Assembly (NCBI GenBank): GCA_025716855.1
Contig: JAIXMQ010000030.1
Location: 186,001 to 250,000, forward strand
Origin: Pilaira anomala
Taxonomy: Eukaryota; Mucoromycota; Mucoromycetes; Mucorales; Mucoraceae
Reading direction: 5' to 3'
DNA: 64,000 nt
Shown piece after piece: positions 48,701-60,855 of the stretch. Made by a program: the position numbers and the translations under genes. A model generated the notes under the pieces. The model was not told the origin of the DNA and searched no databases. It saw only the letters and a program-made list of their open reading frames with translations. Numbering within the stretch: position 1 is the stretch's first letter; each line of letters opens with the position of its first letter.

Positions 48701-50703
48701 AAATGTTGTTTCAATTGAATTAAAGATTTCACTAATAATAAGCAAACATAATGATGTTGAACAGAAAAAATGATACCATATTTTTTTAACCTGCAGACAA
48801 CTTGATTTTGTTTCAAGACTAAATCTAATTGAGATACCCAGATCATCATTTCCCGTACTTGAACACCACTTGATTGTTCAACTTTAAGTGATTCTAAAAG
48901 ACATCGAATTTGCCAATCCATACTACTACAGACTAAATTGATTTTTTTAGTTGTCAGCTCTATTTTAGAGTATACATTTTGTTTGGGTTTATTATCTATG
49001 TATCCATCCGGTACAGTTTCTTTCTTAATTGCTTTATCCACACTGCAAACATAAATCGATCCTTCATTTACCTCTAAACTAAAATTCACATGTCGAATTA
49101 ATTTTCGTTTCTCTGTTGTTACTGCTGCTGTTACTGCTGCTGTTGCTGCTGCTGCTGGACTCTTTGACTTTTTCTTTCTTAGGTAATTTGGTAAAGTTGC
49201 CACCCAAAACAAACTCGTATTCTCTTCATCGTTCCAAAGCGATACAACAGGTTGATCTACTGAGACTTCGGATTGAAGTATACCTTGTTCCACTACCGCC
49301 ATTGTTTCATACCAATCCTTTTCAACCTTCTTGACAAGTAATCTAAGATTCAGTAACAAAACAGCATGTTTTATATTTAAAAACTCTTTTCCGACCGATA
49401 ATTTATGTATCATAATCTTTGAGGAGACACGATAAGACCATTGAGTTCCTTGTTGTTGTTGTTGTTGTTGTTGCTGTTGTACGCCTACTCGATTCATCCA
49501 TTGTTTCCATTTAGTTGTCAATTGCATTCGATGACTCGTTTGTAACCTATATTCTTCTTGTGCAATTAAAGCATCTAAATGACTACTGGATCCTGTAGAA
49601 GAAGCTGAAGGTACTTCTTCAGTTCCTTTCGGTACATATTCACCAGAGACACGTAGGATCCAACTTTCGGCTTGAATCTTTTCAGTTTCGTCATTTAAGG
49701 ATAGATTTAATTCAGGTGAATTGAATACGACGGCTAAAGTACAAACGGGTAAATCCTTGAATATTTTAGGTTCTTCTTTTAGATCCGTACTACTACTACT
49801 ACTACTTTTTTGAAATAACTTGAGTTCATGTAAAGATAAATTGACAAGTGCTGAATTAAAAATACAGGTTACACTAATGAACTGAGTATAAGGTGCAACG
49901 GAATGAATTGCTCTATCGACCATGAGCTCTAGAGTTGGAATTGAACATTGAATAGCTGAATTGGTTAAAGAAATACTTTTTGATTTGAGTGAAAGTAAAG
50001 GCGATTGATCTCCAAGTGCATTTAGTATGATTTGGTTGATTGTGCAATTAAATTTAGTGGGATGTATGAAACAAATTGAATCGATGGTGACACGCATTGA
50101 ATTCAGAGCTTGTGTGACGTTAAGCGAAGGCGAAAAAGATGGCGACGACGACGACGATAAACGTTTTCTTGTTGATGCAAGTTCCATACAATTGTCAGCA
50201 TAAATAACGAATTTACCAAACACAAAATCAATATCTATACTCTGCTTGAGCTCAAAAGATAAAGTACAAGGTGTTATCATATCGATTAAAGTTAAATCTT
50301 GATTAAATAATTGAAGAGGACCAAGTGTAGCGAGTATTTTTTGATTTTGTTGTTGTACTGAAAGGTGGTTAAGAGAGAGTTCAAAAGTATCTTTTGTGAT
50401 AAGTATATCATGAATATTGAGTTGAAAATAAATAGTGATATAACGAAAAATAAAACGTAATAATCGTAATAGTATAATATCTCTTTTCTTTTTCTTCTTA
50501 TTATGAACTGGTTTTGAAATTAAATGTAGTTTAATACCTGTGATAGAAATAATAAGCCGATAATTTTTAAATGAAACGTTCCAATCTTCAATAGGTTTAA
50601 GACCAATTTTCTTTTGAAGATAGAATTGAATAATTTGATTGAAATCTTGATGAAACAAGATCGCAACTATGATTATTGAAAGAAATAATAGTATCCAAAA
50701 CAT
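42715..50703 (-). CDS. FMP27: Fmp27/Hobbit bridge-like lipid transfer protein (BLTP2)
   Basis: A giant protein of roughly 2,550-2,600 residues: one 4 kb first exon and four short introns near 46640-46695, 45840-45893, 45605-45692 and 43235-43280. The N-terminus MFWILLFLSIIIVAILF is a membrane anchor, followed by a long beta-rich bridge of the RBG/VPS13 type. The GFWDK domain reads RLGFWDKVRFMIHTQTKLRF, then GTRDPYKLQGTGAG and LLGYDNPEHEFMQIVS. The conserved ETYDAYRGFRSDFVHLSL crosses an intron. The apt1-like C-terminal part follows, with coiled-coil and FTYIRIPATKHCLSLRG-like sequence. Such proteins span ER-plasma membrane contacts and move phospholipids. A cysteine-rich patch (CNRCEKCQVAHRLNRC) sits near the end of exon 1. 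Low-complexity inserts include polyQ, EEEEEE and a Ser run. Confidence 0.92.
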
Positions 50704-51051
50704 GAGTAAACTGTAACTAGTAGAATGAAAAGGAAAGAGAAAGAAATAACAAATAATACGTTTTGGGCTTATTTTTTCTGCAAGTTACCCCCAAACCTGG
50801 GAAATGTGTATATATACACCAAATACGGTAATACCGGTTTAAACCAAATTATTATAATCCTCGGTTTTCATTCTTTTTTTTTTTTTTTGAGAAGTATACT
50901 ACTGAAGGGGGGTGATAAAAAAAGTATATATATATATATATTTGAATATATGATATGAAAAAAAAAGGGGGGATAAAAAAAAAAGGGCATGTATAAAAGA
51001 AAATCTATATACAATAAAAATATTCTAAATATATTTGTTGAATAAAAAGGT
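50704..51051. other. Intergenic region, FMP27 promoter
   Basis: 348 bases between the FMP27 start and the homeobox stop. AT-rich, with CCCCAAACCTGGG near 50789 and an AT dinucleotide run near 50922-50941. No gene is recognised. Confidence 0.45.
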
Positions 51052-52332
51052 TTAAATGGGATAAGTAGGAGGTATCCAATACTCTTTAGTTAAAGGTACA
51101 GATTGATGTCTCCAATTTTGTTGTTGTTGTTGTTGTTGTTGTTGTTGATGTTGATGATGAGACATCAAAAGAGCCTGCTCAATTGATGATGGAGTAGGAT
51201 AATCTACAGCAGGAAACCTAGTGATTTGACATAACCTTTCATCCATTCCAGCAATATTAACAAGTTCTTGTCGTAGATCCACAGCTAAGCCACGTACAGT
51301 GTGACGTAGTACGACAGAAGCTTGCATACCTTCAGTAAAATCACTACATTGAACCCAACCAGAGCCATTCTCCATAAAGAAAATAGGAGGTTCAATTAAA
51401 TCAATATCAATTTGAGCTGAAATATTATCTTCAAGTACATTTAATTCAATAGATGCAATACTGTCAAATGAGATCATCATCTTGAAATGATAATTACTAT
51501 CTCGAATATGCCAACTTAGTGTACGTTCATTGAGTTTATAATAACACATTAAATCTTGTTGACTAATTTTCATTCGATGCCATGACCCGATCGTTACGGC
51601 TGTAGCTGTAATTAAACCTGTATAACTGTGTTGACTGTGTAAAGAAGGTGGTTCACTTTCTATAAATATAATTAAAATTAATTTAATTATTTTTAAAAAT
51701 AAGAAAAATACAATGAATTACAAACCCATTTTACGTGGTACAATATGACTAGTAAATGATTGTGGTGTAGGTGAAGGTGAAATAGTTAAACTATAGATAT
51801 CTTCATCTAAATCATTAGGTCCAGTAATAGAAATAGAAGGTGGATCACAACTTAATTGTTGTTGATGATGGGAAGGATGAGGAGGAGGATATTGAAACAT
51901 ACTTGGTGGAGGAGGAGGAGGAGGAATCATCATATCTGTACTCCAAGCACGATGAATAGGTAATTTAGCATTCAATTGTCGATTCATATAAGCTTGTTGT
52001 TGTTGTTGTTGTTGTTGAGTAAACCAATAATTATTATTCGTCATATTTTGATGAGAAGTAGCTTCAGCACATAATCTTGCTCTAGCCGCTTCTTGTTCTT
52101 GACGTAATAAAACTCGTCTCTGTAACATCTTGACTTTAGCTCGACGGTTTTGAAACCAGATTTGTATCGATCGTTCTGGCATTTGTAACTTGAAAGCTAA
52201 TTGCTTTCGCATCTTACTATCTGGTGTAGCACTCACACTAAACGTTTCTTCTAGAATGGTTAGTTGAGATGGCGTAACACGAGTACGTTTCTTGGAGTCA
52301 TCTGAACTAAGTGGTGGAGTTGAATCGGACAT
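51052..52332 (-). CDS. Homeodomain transcription factor, Phx1-like
   Basis: 404 residues in two exons; the intron is 51660-51725. The homeodomain spans about residues 14-73, from KKRTRVTPSQLTILEETF to the recognition helix RSIQIWFQNRRAKVKML. It lies near the N-terminus and is followed by a Gln/Pro-rich region. The second exon encodes a conserved-looking beta-rich segment (SWHRMKISQQDLMCYYKL through FKMMISFDSIASIEL and VVLRHTVRGLAVDLRQEL), which accompanies homeodomains in Phx1-type fungal proteins. The C-terminus has a polyQ run. It binds DNA in the nucleus. In fission yeast Phx1 supports stationary-phase survival; a like role here is inference. It starts 293 bases from the divergent RecQ gene. 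Confidence 0.9.
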
Positions 52333-52504
52333 GGTTTAAGTATAAAAAAAAAGGAATGTAGTATATAAAAAGGAATGTAATAAAGAAAAAAGAGTGTATA
52401 GTAAAGCGTGTAGGAAGGAGGAGAGAGGGAAGGAGGAAGGAAGAAGAAGAAGAAGAAGGGGGAGGAATAGTGTTGTTTTTTTTAAGGAAGGGAGGAAAAT
52501 AAAG

Positions 52505-52535
<31 letters not shown>

Positions 52536-52625
52536 TTTATATCGTGAATATTATTTTAATTACATGTGTGACGATTGAACTCTTTTCTCTCTCTCTCTCT
52601 CTTTTTTATCAAAAAGAAAAATATC
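52333..52625. promoter_or_regulatory. Divergent promoter region, homeobox / RecQ helicase
   Basis: 293 bases between two divergent starts. It contains a GGA/GAA purine-rich tract (about 52410-52470), a 29-base A run, and a CT tract just before the RecQ ATG. Confidence 0.45.
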
Positions 52626-55189
52626 ATGTCACATCAATTAGAGTTAGAAGAGATAAACAAAGAAATCGATTCAATTGAAACTACTATCGACATATTAAAA
52701 CAAGATAGAGAAATCTTGATAGCCAAGCGAAATAAAATCATTGATAACTTGCAACAAAATGTCATTCAAAACGAACATGTTCAAGATTCGCTTAAATACG
52801 ATCAAGCAACATTTCCTTGGTCAGAGGAATTAGTAGAAAAGGCTCAACTTCATTTCGGCATTTCTGAATTTCGTCCAACTCAATTACCCATCCTGAATGC
52901 AGCTCTTCACCAACAACGAGACTTGTTTATTGTATTACCTACTGGTGGTGGCAAATCATTATGTTATCAATTACCCGCTTTAATCGAAGACGGATTTACG
53001 CTTGTTATATCACCTTTAATCTCATTAATCAAAGATCAAGTCTATCAATTAAACGAGGCAAATGTACCTGCTGCGTATCTCACTGGCTCTTCTACAAAGG
53101 AAGATGTCAAACAAGTCTATCGTGATATGGTACCTGAATTTAATTCTACCACTACTGCTTTCAAACTACTTTATGTCACACCTGAGAAAATCGCTAGAAG
53201 TAAACAGTTTATGGCAAGGCTTAATAAAGCTTATGATGCGGGTATGTTGACTCGTATTGTAGTAGATGAAGCGCATTGTTGTTCACAACAAGGACATGAT
53301 TTCAGGTACATAATGTAAAAAAAAAAAGAGACGTCAATTTTTTATTTATTTACCCTTTTTTTTTTTTTTCTATCAGACCAGATTATAAACAATTAAATAT
53401 GTTAAGGGTAAAGTAAATGATAGATTAAATGTTCTTAAATACCATTTATACTTATTTAAAAAAAAAAACAAAAACTCAAGTAGAAAGTATTTCCAAAAAC
53501 AAAAATTATGGCATTGACAGCCACATGTCCATGGTCGGTGATGAAAGATGTGATGAGAATCTTAAATATGAAACAACCTCAGGTTAAACAAGGTACACTC
53601 GTCTTTAGTGCACCCTTATACCGTAAGTTTACTTTTTTTTTATATTGTGCACACCCCTAAAATAATTTGATGAATGACATTTTATTAGGCCCAAATCTTG
53701 TCTATAAAGTCGTACAGAGACCGGAGACTGCGGAAGAAACGATCCGACATATCACCCAATGGATCAATGATACTTACCCCAATCAATCCGGAATCATTTA
53801 TTGTCTTAGTAAAAAAGATGCCGAAGTGGTTGCGCAAAGTATCATTAAAGAGAGCAAACGATCTATCATGTGTGGTGCCTATCACGCTGATATGGACGAA
53901 GTAAGTTTTTTTTTTTTTTTTTTTATATATGTATATATGCAAAATCTCATTCTTTTTATATAGGAGGATAAAGAACTCATTCATCAACGTTGGAGAAATA
54001 AAGAATTACAAGTGATTGTGGCTACAATTGCATTTGGTATGGGTATCAATCACTTGGAGACTCGATTTATTATCCATCATTGTATGTCTAAATCAATTGA
54101 AGGATATTATCAAGAAAGTGGAAGAGCTGGTAGAGATGGAGAAAGAGCTGAATGCATCATGTATTATCGTGGGACAGATGGTAAGGATATAGAAAACATC
54201 ATTTTTTTTTTTCATTGTTTAACAAACAAATAAAAAAAAACATTTTAGCCATGCGATTATCTTCTCTTGTAGTTGGAGAAGTAAGCGGAAAAGCCGCCCG
54301 TAAGTATATACAAACAAACAAAAACAAACAAATAATAATAAAAAAAAAAAACTTTTTCGTTTTTGAACCTGCATCAATATTTACTTTTTTTTTTTCTTTT
54401 TCTTGTAATTAGTATATGAAATGGTGAAATATGCTCAAGATTACAAGACATGTCGTAAAATATCCTTTGAAAATTACTTTTCATTAGATTCAGGACAAAA
54501 AGAAGGCTTGGTGAACCAGATCACACCTGATCAAGCGTGTAGTGTTTGTGACAATTGTAACCGTATACCTAATTCAGTTCTAGTTGAAAACATCAGTCCT
54601 GTTGTGAGAACTATTGTCAAATTGTGTAACTTGTTGCAACAAGTGAATAATAGAGTGACCATGAACAAATTAGTACAGATGTTACAGAAGCGTGGTTTAG
54701 GTCTGATTAAATCTCGCGTAGAAGCTGATGAGAGTATGATGATTCCTTTGGATCGTAAATACAATGAATATGTAAAGTAATGATGATATATATATATAGA
54801 AAATGATTTATTCATATGTTCTTATATAGAATATTGAACGTATTATCAATCATGCGCTTTGTGAAGGTTATTTAACGGAAGACTATAATTTCACACCTTA
54901 CAGTACCATTGTGTAAAGTTTTTTTTTTAACATGATTTTATTTTTTTAAAAGAAACTAATTATATATATATATATATATAGTTATGTTATTATTGGTCCA
55001 CTTGGAAAAGATCTCTTGATAGACCCAAAAATTGAAATCGAGTTTGATTTCTTAAAAGATACTCTTGAACAATCAGCAGTAGTCGTCAAAAGATCAGCAC
55101 CAGAAATAAAGAAGACACAGAACAAACGTATCTGCAAACCAGTAATGAAACAACCTGTTTGCATTGTTTTAGAAGACGACGACGATTGA
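52626..55189 (+). CDS. RecQ-family DNA helicase (RECQ1 type)
   Basis: About 655 residues in nine exons. An N-terminal coiled coil ([20 protein letters not shown]) precedes the helicase. It resembles vertebrate RECQL1, which uses that region to oligomerise. Motifs run in order: [16 protein letters not shown] (motif 0), [16 protein letters not shown] (Walker A), [29 protein letters not shown] (DEAH plus aromatic loop), [32 protein letters not shown], and the arginine-finger [10 protein letters not shown]. The zinc-binding part has a lone Cys in YKTCRK and then CSVCDNC. An RQC winged-helix follows, and an acidic tail ends EDDDD. It unwinds forks and recombination intermediates. The ATG at 52626 is preferred over an in-frame one at 52575 that lies in the CT-rich leader. 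Confidence 0.94.
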
Positions 55190-56671
55190 AGTAAAAAAAA
55201 AAAAAATTACCTTTTTCAGTCCTTGTGCCGTTTCTCTCTCTCTCTCTCTCTCTTGTATATTGTTTAAGCCAAAAAATACTTTTTACAAGTTATTATTAAA
55301 TATAACTTACATGCAATTAAATGTAGTAGAAGATGATCATTGCATTCGTTGTCCCTCACTTGATAATTATAAACATGATTTTCTTTTTTCCCTCCTTTTT
55401 TAATCTGCGCCTACCTCTCTCTGAATAAGTGATGCATTGCTTTTTTTTTTTTTTTTTATCATTGGTAACAAAAAAGTAAAATAGTCATTTTGTTCTGATA
55501 TAATGTATTTTATTTAGCGAGTAATATACTATGTTTTGTTCGGAATGTCATTAGTGTACCAAAGAAAAAAAAAAGTATCGCGTCTATTCTAACGAAATAA
55601 TTGGGCTGATATATAAAATCCTGTTTTTTTTTATGCACACACGCTTAAAACCATGAGCACACACTTTTTAACTAAATCCAGGTAGAAGCTTTTAATGAAT
55701 AGTTATCTTTGAAACGTTTAAGGCCAAAAAAAAAAAAAACAATAACAAATCGTCAAGAAAACTCTCCTTTCACAATCCCCTCTCCTCTCTCTCCTTTTTC
55801 TAAAAAAAAAAAAAGCGTTTGTTTTAAACATTCTTTAAAGAAGTATATAATGTATGGTGGCTGTCTTATTTTACTAAAAAAAGTAATTGACGAAAAAAGA
55901 TGTTGTTTGGATCGTTATTTGATCGTATCAAAAGTCAATGACTCTCGTTTCATGTTAAAATTGTTTTTAAACGTTTAAAAAAGAGATAAGCCAAAAAGTC
56001 AATATTTTCATTTTGTCTGATTATATAGTAGAGATATCGTTTTTTTTTTTCAGGTTTTTAAAAGAAAGAAAGAAAATAAGAAAGAGTTTGATTTATGTGT
56101 CACTTACTAAAAGGTTATGTGCGTGTGTGTGTGTGTGTGTGTGTGTAATACAATAAAGACACCAAGCCATTCAACGCCATACATTCCAAATGTTGATAAT
56201 TTTTTTTTTTTATTATATAGTTGACATTAAAAGGAGTATAGCGAAAGAAGTGATGACAAGATACGGTTTAAGATATGAATATAATGATGATGATGATTTT
56301 TACTATTTTTGTAAAAATAAAAAAGCTTGGATTGGTTAAAGACGCCCATTTTAGTATTTTGTTTTTTTGTAGCAAAAACGCTCTTGTTTAAGAAAAACTT
56401 ATTGTTTCCCATTTGTGCAACGTAGTATTTTATACCCCAACATTTTTTTTTTCCGTTCAAAAAAGAGTCAGCAGACAGGAATGTACATAAAACAAGTGTA
56501 GCACGGAGTGAAAACCGATTCAGCAGTCAAAAGGGGGGGAGAGACAGAAAAGTGAGAGCAAAAGGCAAACTCCGGTGACTCTTTTAAATACACTTTCTTT
56601 TCCCTTTCTTTTCTCTCTCTTTTTCTCTTTAATTTTTTTTTTTTTTTTACATATATTTAATAATAATAATT
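55190..56671. other. 1.5 kb intergenic region
   Basis: No gene is recognised. It includes a CT tract near 55236-55253 and a GT microsatellite at 56119-56146. A CT-rich leader (about 56590-56630) directly precedes the coiled-coil gene. Open frames here are short and compositionally biased. Confidence 0.45.
56119..56146. repeat. (GT)n microsatellite
   Basis: About fourteen GT units with one GC interruption, directly visible. Confidence 0.9.
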
Positions 56672-58370
56672 ATGCTTTCAACTCATGCAAATAAAAAATT
56701 ACGACCCAGACTTAAAGTGGTTCCAACCAAATTCTCACAATCGACACCTACACATATTTATTCACCACAACGAACTGATTTTATGGATGATACACCTTAT
56801 TCACCTGCAGCCTCTACGACATCATTTATTTCCTCTGTTTCTTGGGTAGCAGAAAAATCTGCATCTGAACTTGGCTCTTTATTAAAAAATGCATATAAAT
56901 CATTGCGTGAAAAAGAAAAGAGTAAGAAAGATATAAACACATATTATATACAATAATATTAAAACTTACATTATAAAAAATATAGATTTACTACTTGCAG
57001 CAGAAATTGGTAAATCATTACTAGAACATAATCAGAATTTAAAAAGAGATTACGATAAACTATTACAAAATGTAAAGACATGTGAATCAGCAGCAACTAA
57101 ACCTTTACCACCAACGGAAGAAGAAGAAGATATGACGATGCGTATTTTATCAAATAAAAAAGCATATGATACAATTATTCAATCGTTAGAACAAAAGAAT
57201 GCAGAGATTCAAAGCATGTTGGATCAAACACAACAACATACAAAGCTAACTGAACAACAATTTGAAAAGAAACAACGTAAATTGGAATTAGAAATAGAGA
57301 TATTAAAAGGAGACCTTGATGTAGCAGCAAATAAGATTCATGAATTAGAAGAATCCAATCAACAAAAGAGACAAAGACGAAAAGATTTAGATCAAAGAAG
57401 AGATTTTGAACAACAACAAAAGACGGATGATTTAGTGTTGATGGAAGAATTAACTAACAAGATGCAAGAATTATTTATAGAAAACAAACAACTTTTATCT
57501 TCAAAGAAGTTAATAGAAGAAAAATTGATAACTTCTCTTCATGATCTAGAGAAATTAAGGTCAAATTTTGAACATTTTGAATTAACACAAGAAGGTTATG
57601 CTAATTTACAAGAAGCATTTGAAAGACAAACAACTCATATTAAGGAATTAAATGACTCGTTAGAAGATCACAGACAAATTTTATCAAAGTTGCGTGATAA
57701 AGGTTTATTACATTCAAATCCAGCTAGTCTACATCAATTTGATCAAAATAAACCAACAAGTAATAACAGTAGCATGCAAAGTTTAATGGGTGAACTCGAA
57801 AATGCTTTTTGGACTTCTTCTACTTCTTCTGATGAATATAATAGAAAACATCCTAATCCTGTACTTTCTAAAAGTAATTCGGATACTAGTCTATCTACAT
57901 TTTCAAAAATATATGATCTTGCAAGTATGACTGAACGTAATCTCACCTCATTTTATAATGCACCAGCTGACTATGCATTAGAAAAACTCCTAAATAAAAT
58001 GGGTGTAGATGACCGTAGTATATTAGATGATGCCGAACATTTACTTGAATCCTGTTCCTCCTTTTCTTATGGTGATGATGATGATGACGATGACGATGAA
58101 TTATTTGAACCTGAAGGAAATGGTTCAATCTATGCTGAACATAATCTTTATCCAACTACTATCTCTTCTCAATTACTCAAATTAGATCATGAATGTCGTC
58201 CTACTACTACTACTATTATTATTCAACCTAAAGGTTTAACCAATCGTTTAATCTTTCAAATTCGTTACTTGTTTCGTTCCATATTTCGATGGTGTCGATT
58301 TGCAATCATTTTAGGAACTGCCGTATTAATTAACTTGTGGAGAGGTCCTGATCTCATATTGGAAAAGTAA
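56672..58370 (+). CDS. Coiled-coil protein with CC1-box, Spindly-type motif and C-terminal transmembrane tail (putative dynein adaptor)
   Basis: 544 residues from exons 56672-56921 and 56986-58370. Residues 1-60 are basic and disordered. The intron falls just before a CC1-box: LLLAAEIGKSLLEHN, with AAEIG at 88-92. In BICD, Spindly and TRAK/HAP1 families this box binds the dynein light intermediate chain. Long heptad-rich coiled coil covers about 85-330, with one break at 115-132. Residues 246-249 read LFIE in MQELFIENKQLL, fitting the L-F-x-E 'Spindly motif' that contacts the dynactin pointed end. A Ser/Asn-rich part, an acidic DDDDDDD run and a basic-hydrophobic C-terminus (WCRFAIILGTAVLINLWRG, about 519-537) follow, suggesting a tail anchor. 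The motifs are seen; the adaptor function is inference. It could instead be a golgin- or Num1-like tether. Confidence 0.8.
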
Positions 58371-59163
58371 CTGCCTTATTTATATACATACAAACAACAA
58401 CAAAAATACTATCCTTCTTTCATACCATCACCTTCCTTTTTTTTTTATTATTTTTTTTTTTTATTAATCTTTGTACACAATCACTTTTTTTTTTCTTTTT
58501 ATATAATTACTTCAAACATATATCTATATATATATATGGTATACACTTCAAAAAAAAATTATCACAATCTCACTCGTCTCTTATATGCAGTATATATATA
58601 TACACACGCACACACATATGATTATTTTATTTTACCGTGTTATGCTAACACCACAACATATTTTTTTTTAACCTTTTTTTTTTTCGTCACCTCCTCTTCC
58701 CTTTTCCCCTTACACTTTCACTTTTTTCTTCTTTACTTGATTATTTTAATAATTGTAGTTAAACCCTGTTGTATTATAATTTGTAAAATTAGTAAAAAAA
58801 AAAATATATATATATTATTATTTAGTACCTGTTGTGTAACTTGAGTAAAAAGTTGTCATTTTTCATGCCAAAAATATTATAATATCACTTCATGTTAAAA
58901 AAAATCATGGGCTCAAAATTCGCTTGTTGTAGTACAAAATAATATCCTTTTTATTAAATAGAATCCTTTCTGGTAACAGTAGGGAGATGATGTCAAGTGG
59001 TACAATTTAATCTTTTTTTTTTTTTCTTTGATGTTCTCATTGAAAAAATTAATAAAAAAATAAAAAGGAAGGGTTCTTTCCTTATGACAAATGACTTTTC
59101 TTTTATCACAAGGACAAAAATTTGTGTGTGTGTGTGTTGCCATGCATCTTTACTCATGTTTGA

Positions 59164-59164
59164 G

Positions 59165-59190
<26 letters not shown>
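59164..59190. repeat. (GA)n microsatellite
   Basis: About thirteen uninterrupted GA units, directly visible. Confidence 0.9.
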
Positions 59191-59196
<6 letters not shown>

Positions 59197-59656
59197 AATA
59201 TCAGCTGCAAGCAAAATGATGTGTAATAGAGATCATTTTGATGTCTTTATGTCACAAGTCATCGGTCTTTTGTGTACGATAGCTTACATAATCATTCTTT
59301 TTTTCTGCATTCACTTATATTTCATAAATGCCAAAGTAAGAAATGTAAAGAGTACAAGGCAAGTTGAATGAGATACACAGCCACGAATACGAACAGGATA
59401 CATTTTTTTTTGAGAGAGAGATTGCAGTAAAATGGTCTTTTTATCGGTGCAACACTCATTTTCGATTGTGTTTTCTATTCACTTTACTCTCTTTTCTCAT
59501 TCTTATCAAGTATACGATACAGAAAAGGTAGGTCTATATTGAGATATAGAACCCAAATGACATCATGAGTAAAACAAAATTATTAATATGTATAATATAA
59601 ATTTCACGTTTTGTTTTTAATAGTTATGTAAAAGTACCTATCCAACAACAGCATGT

Positions 59657-59658
<2 letters not shown>

Positions 59659-59734
<76 letters not shown>
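59659..59734. repeat. Poly-A tract, 76 bases, followed by GGGGGG
   Basis: The longest homopolymer in the window, ending in six G. Directly visible. True length may be uncertain because such runs are error-prone. Confidence 0.9.
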
Positions 59735-59737
<3 letters not shown>

Positions 59738-60409
59738 GGGAAATACAGTTCAACTCTGCTTGAATGTGCTTTTCAAGTTGATTTCGTTTACTTTCTTTGA
59801 AGTGATACGACTCGAAGTTCATACACATCTCAAACCCGCTCAAATATATATATATATATATATATATATTAACTACGACACAAAATTTTTTTTGGGAAAG
59901 CTAACAACAGACCAAATGACCGGTTCTTCATGAGGATTAATTATGATAATAAAAAAAAAAGGCGGGTCTGATCCTAAAGATAAGATGTTTATATCCTACA
60001 TAATGTGATTAATAAAATTGAGATGAATAGAGTGTATAGAATGTAATATGTATATTAGTGATAGAATATGTTTGTAGTGGATAACAAAAAATTCAAACCT
60101 TTTCTTAACAGATAGTTATATAAAAAAAGAGAACAATGAATCGCCGCCTTTTCCAAGAAAAAATGGGGTTACATTTATAACAATATAATAATTTCTCATA
60201 AAAAATATTTGCGTGATCTCTCTCCGTAGCAAGAAAAAAAAAAAAAAGGGGCGCATTATATTTTCTTTACACACACTACATTTCGAAAAAAGTTAACCCA
60301 CATCCGTAAAGAAAACTAATTTGTTTTATACCTTTTTCAACTCAATAAAAAGTAAAGTTTTTCATTATACATAATAATTTAATTTCATCATTTTTGATTA
60401 CATTAAATT

Positions 60410-60838
60410 TGGTTCCTTCGGGAAGTTATGTTTGGGGGACTGGCCCCACTTGTTCCAGTGTAACTTGAACATTTTCAAGTGTATAATTCTGGACTTTCTC
60501 AGTACGAAAAAAAGCACATCTGGCCAAAATTTACAGGTGTGCTTAATTTGAAGATACACCTAATGGTACCCACCTATATTTTGCAGAATAAAAGGGGAGA
60601 GGGAGGTTCGCTAGATCTGTTCAAAGGCATTCTAAGAGTTAAGAAACTTGATGCTTTACTGTTTGCTACTAGTTTTAGGAAAAACAACAGCAGAGACTCC
60701 GTAATTATCTGCACACTCAGGGGTTGTGAACCAGTCAGGTACTCGGGCTCCACCATCATTCGACCCAGTTGCTTCCTCGTTCTATCAAACCTTCAAGCTT
60801 TCTTTTTAAATTCAGAAGCAAAATATCCCTTGTTTTGA
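60410..60838. other. GC-richer block open on both strands, unidentified
   Basis: Base composition is clearly more balanced than the surroundings. A 119-codon frame runs on the plus strand (60479-60838) and a 61-codon frame on the minus strand. I recognise neither protein. The block adjoins the decayed helicase and the MITE-like insert, so it is probably part of an old mobile element. Confidence 0.3.
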
Positions 60839-60855
60839 TGAAAAGTTTTAAGTAA

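Noticed and set aside
58997..59371. 124-codon plus-strand ORF across GT and GA microsatellites
   Set aside because: Composition is dictated by the repeats (CVCVC, RERERE), and no homologue or promoter is recognised.
59655..59843. Poly-Lys / poly-Phe ORFs over the 76-base A run
   Set aside because: Pure homopolymer artefacts.
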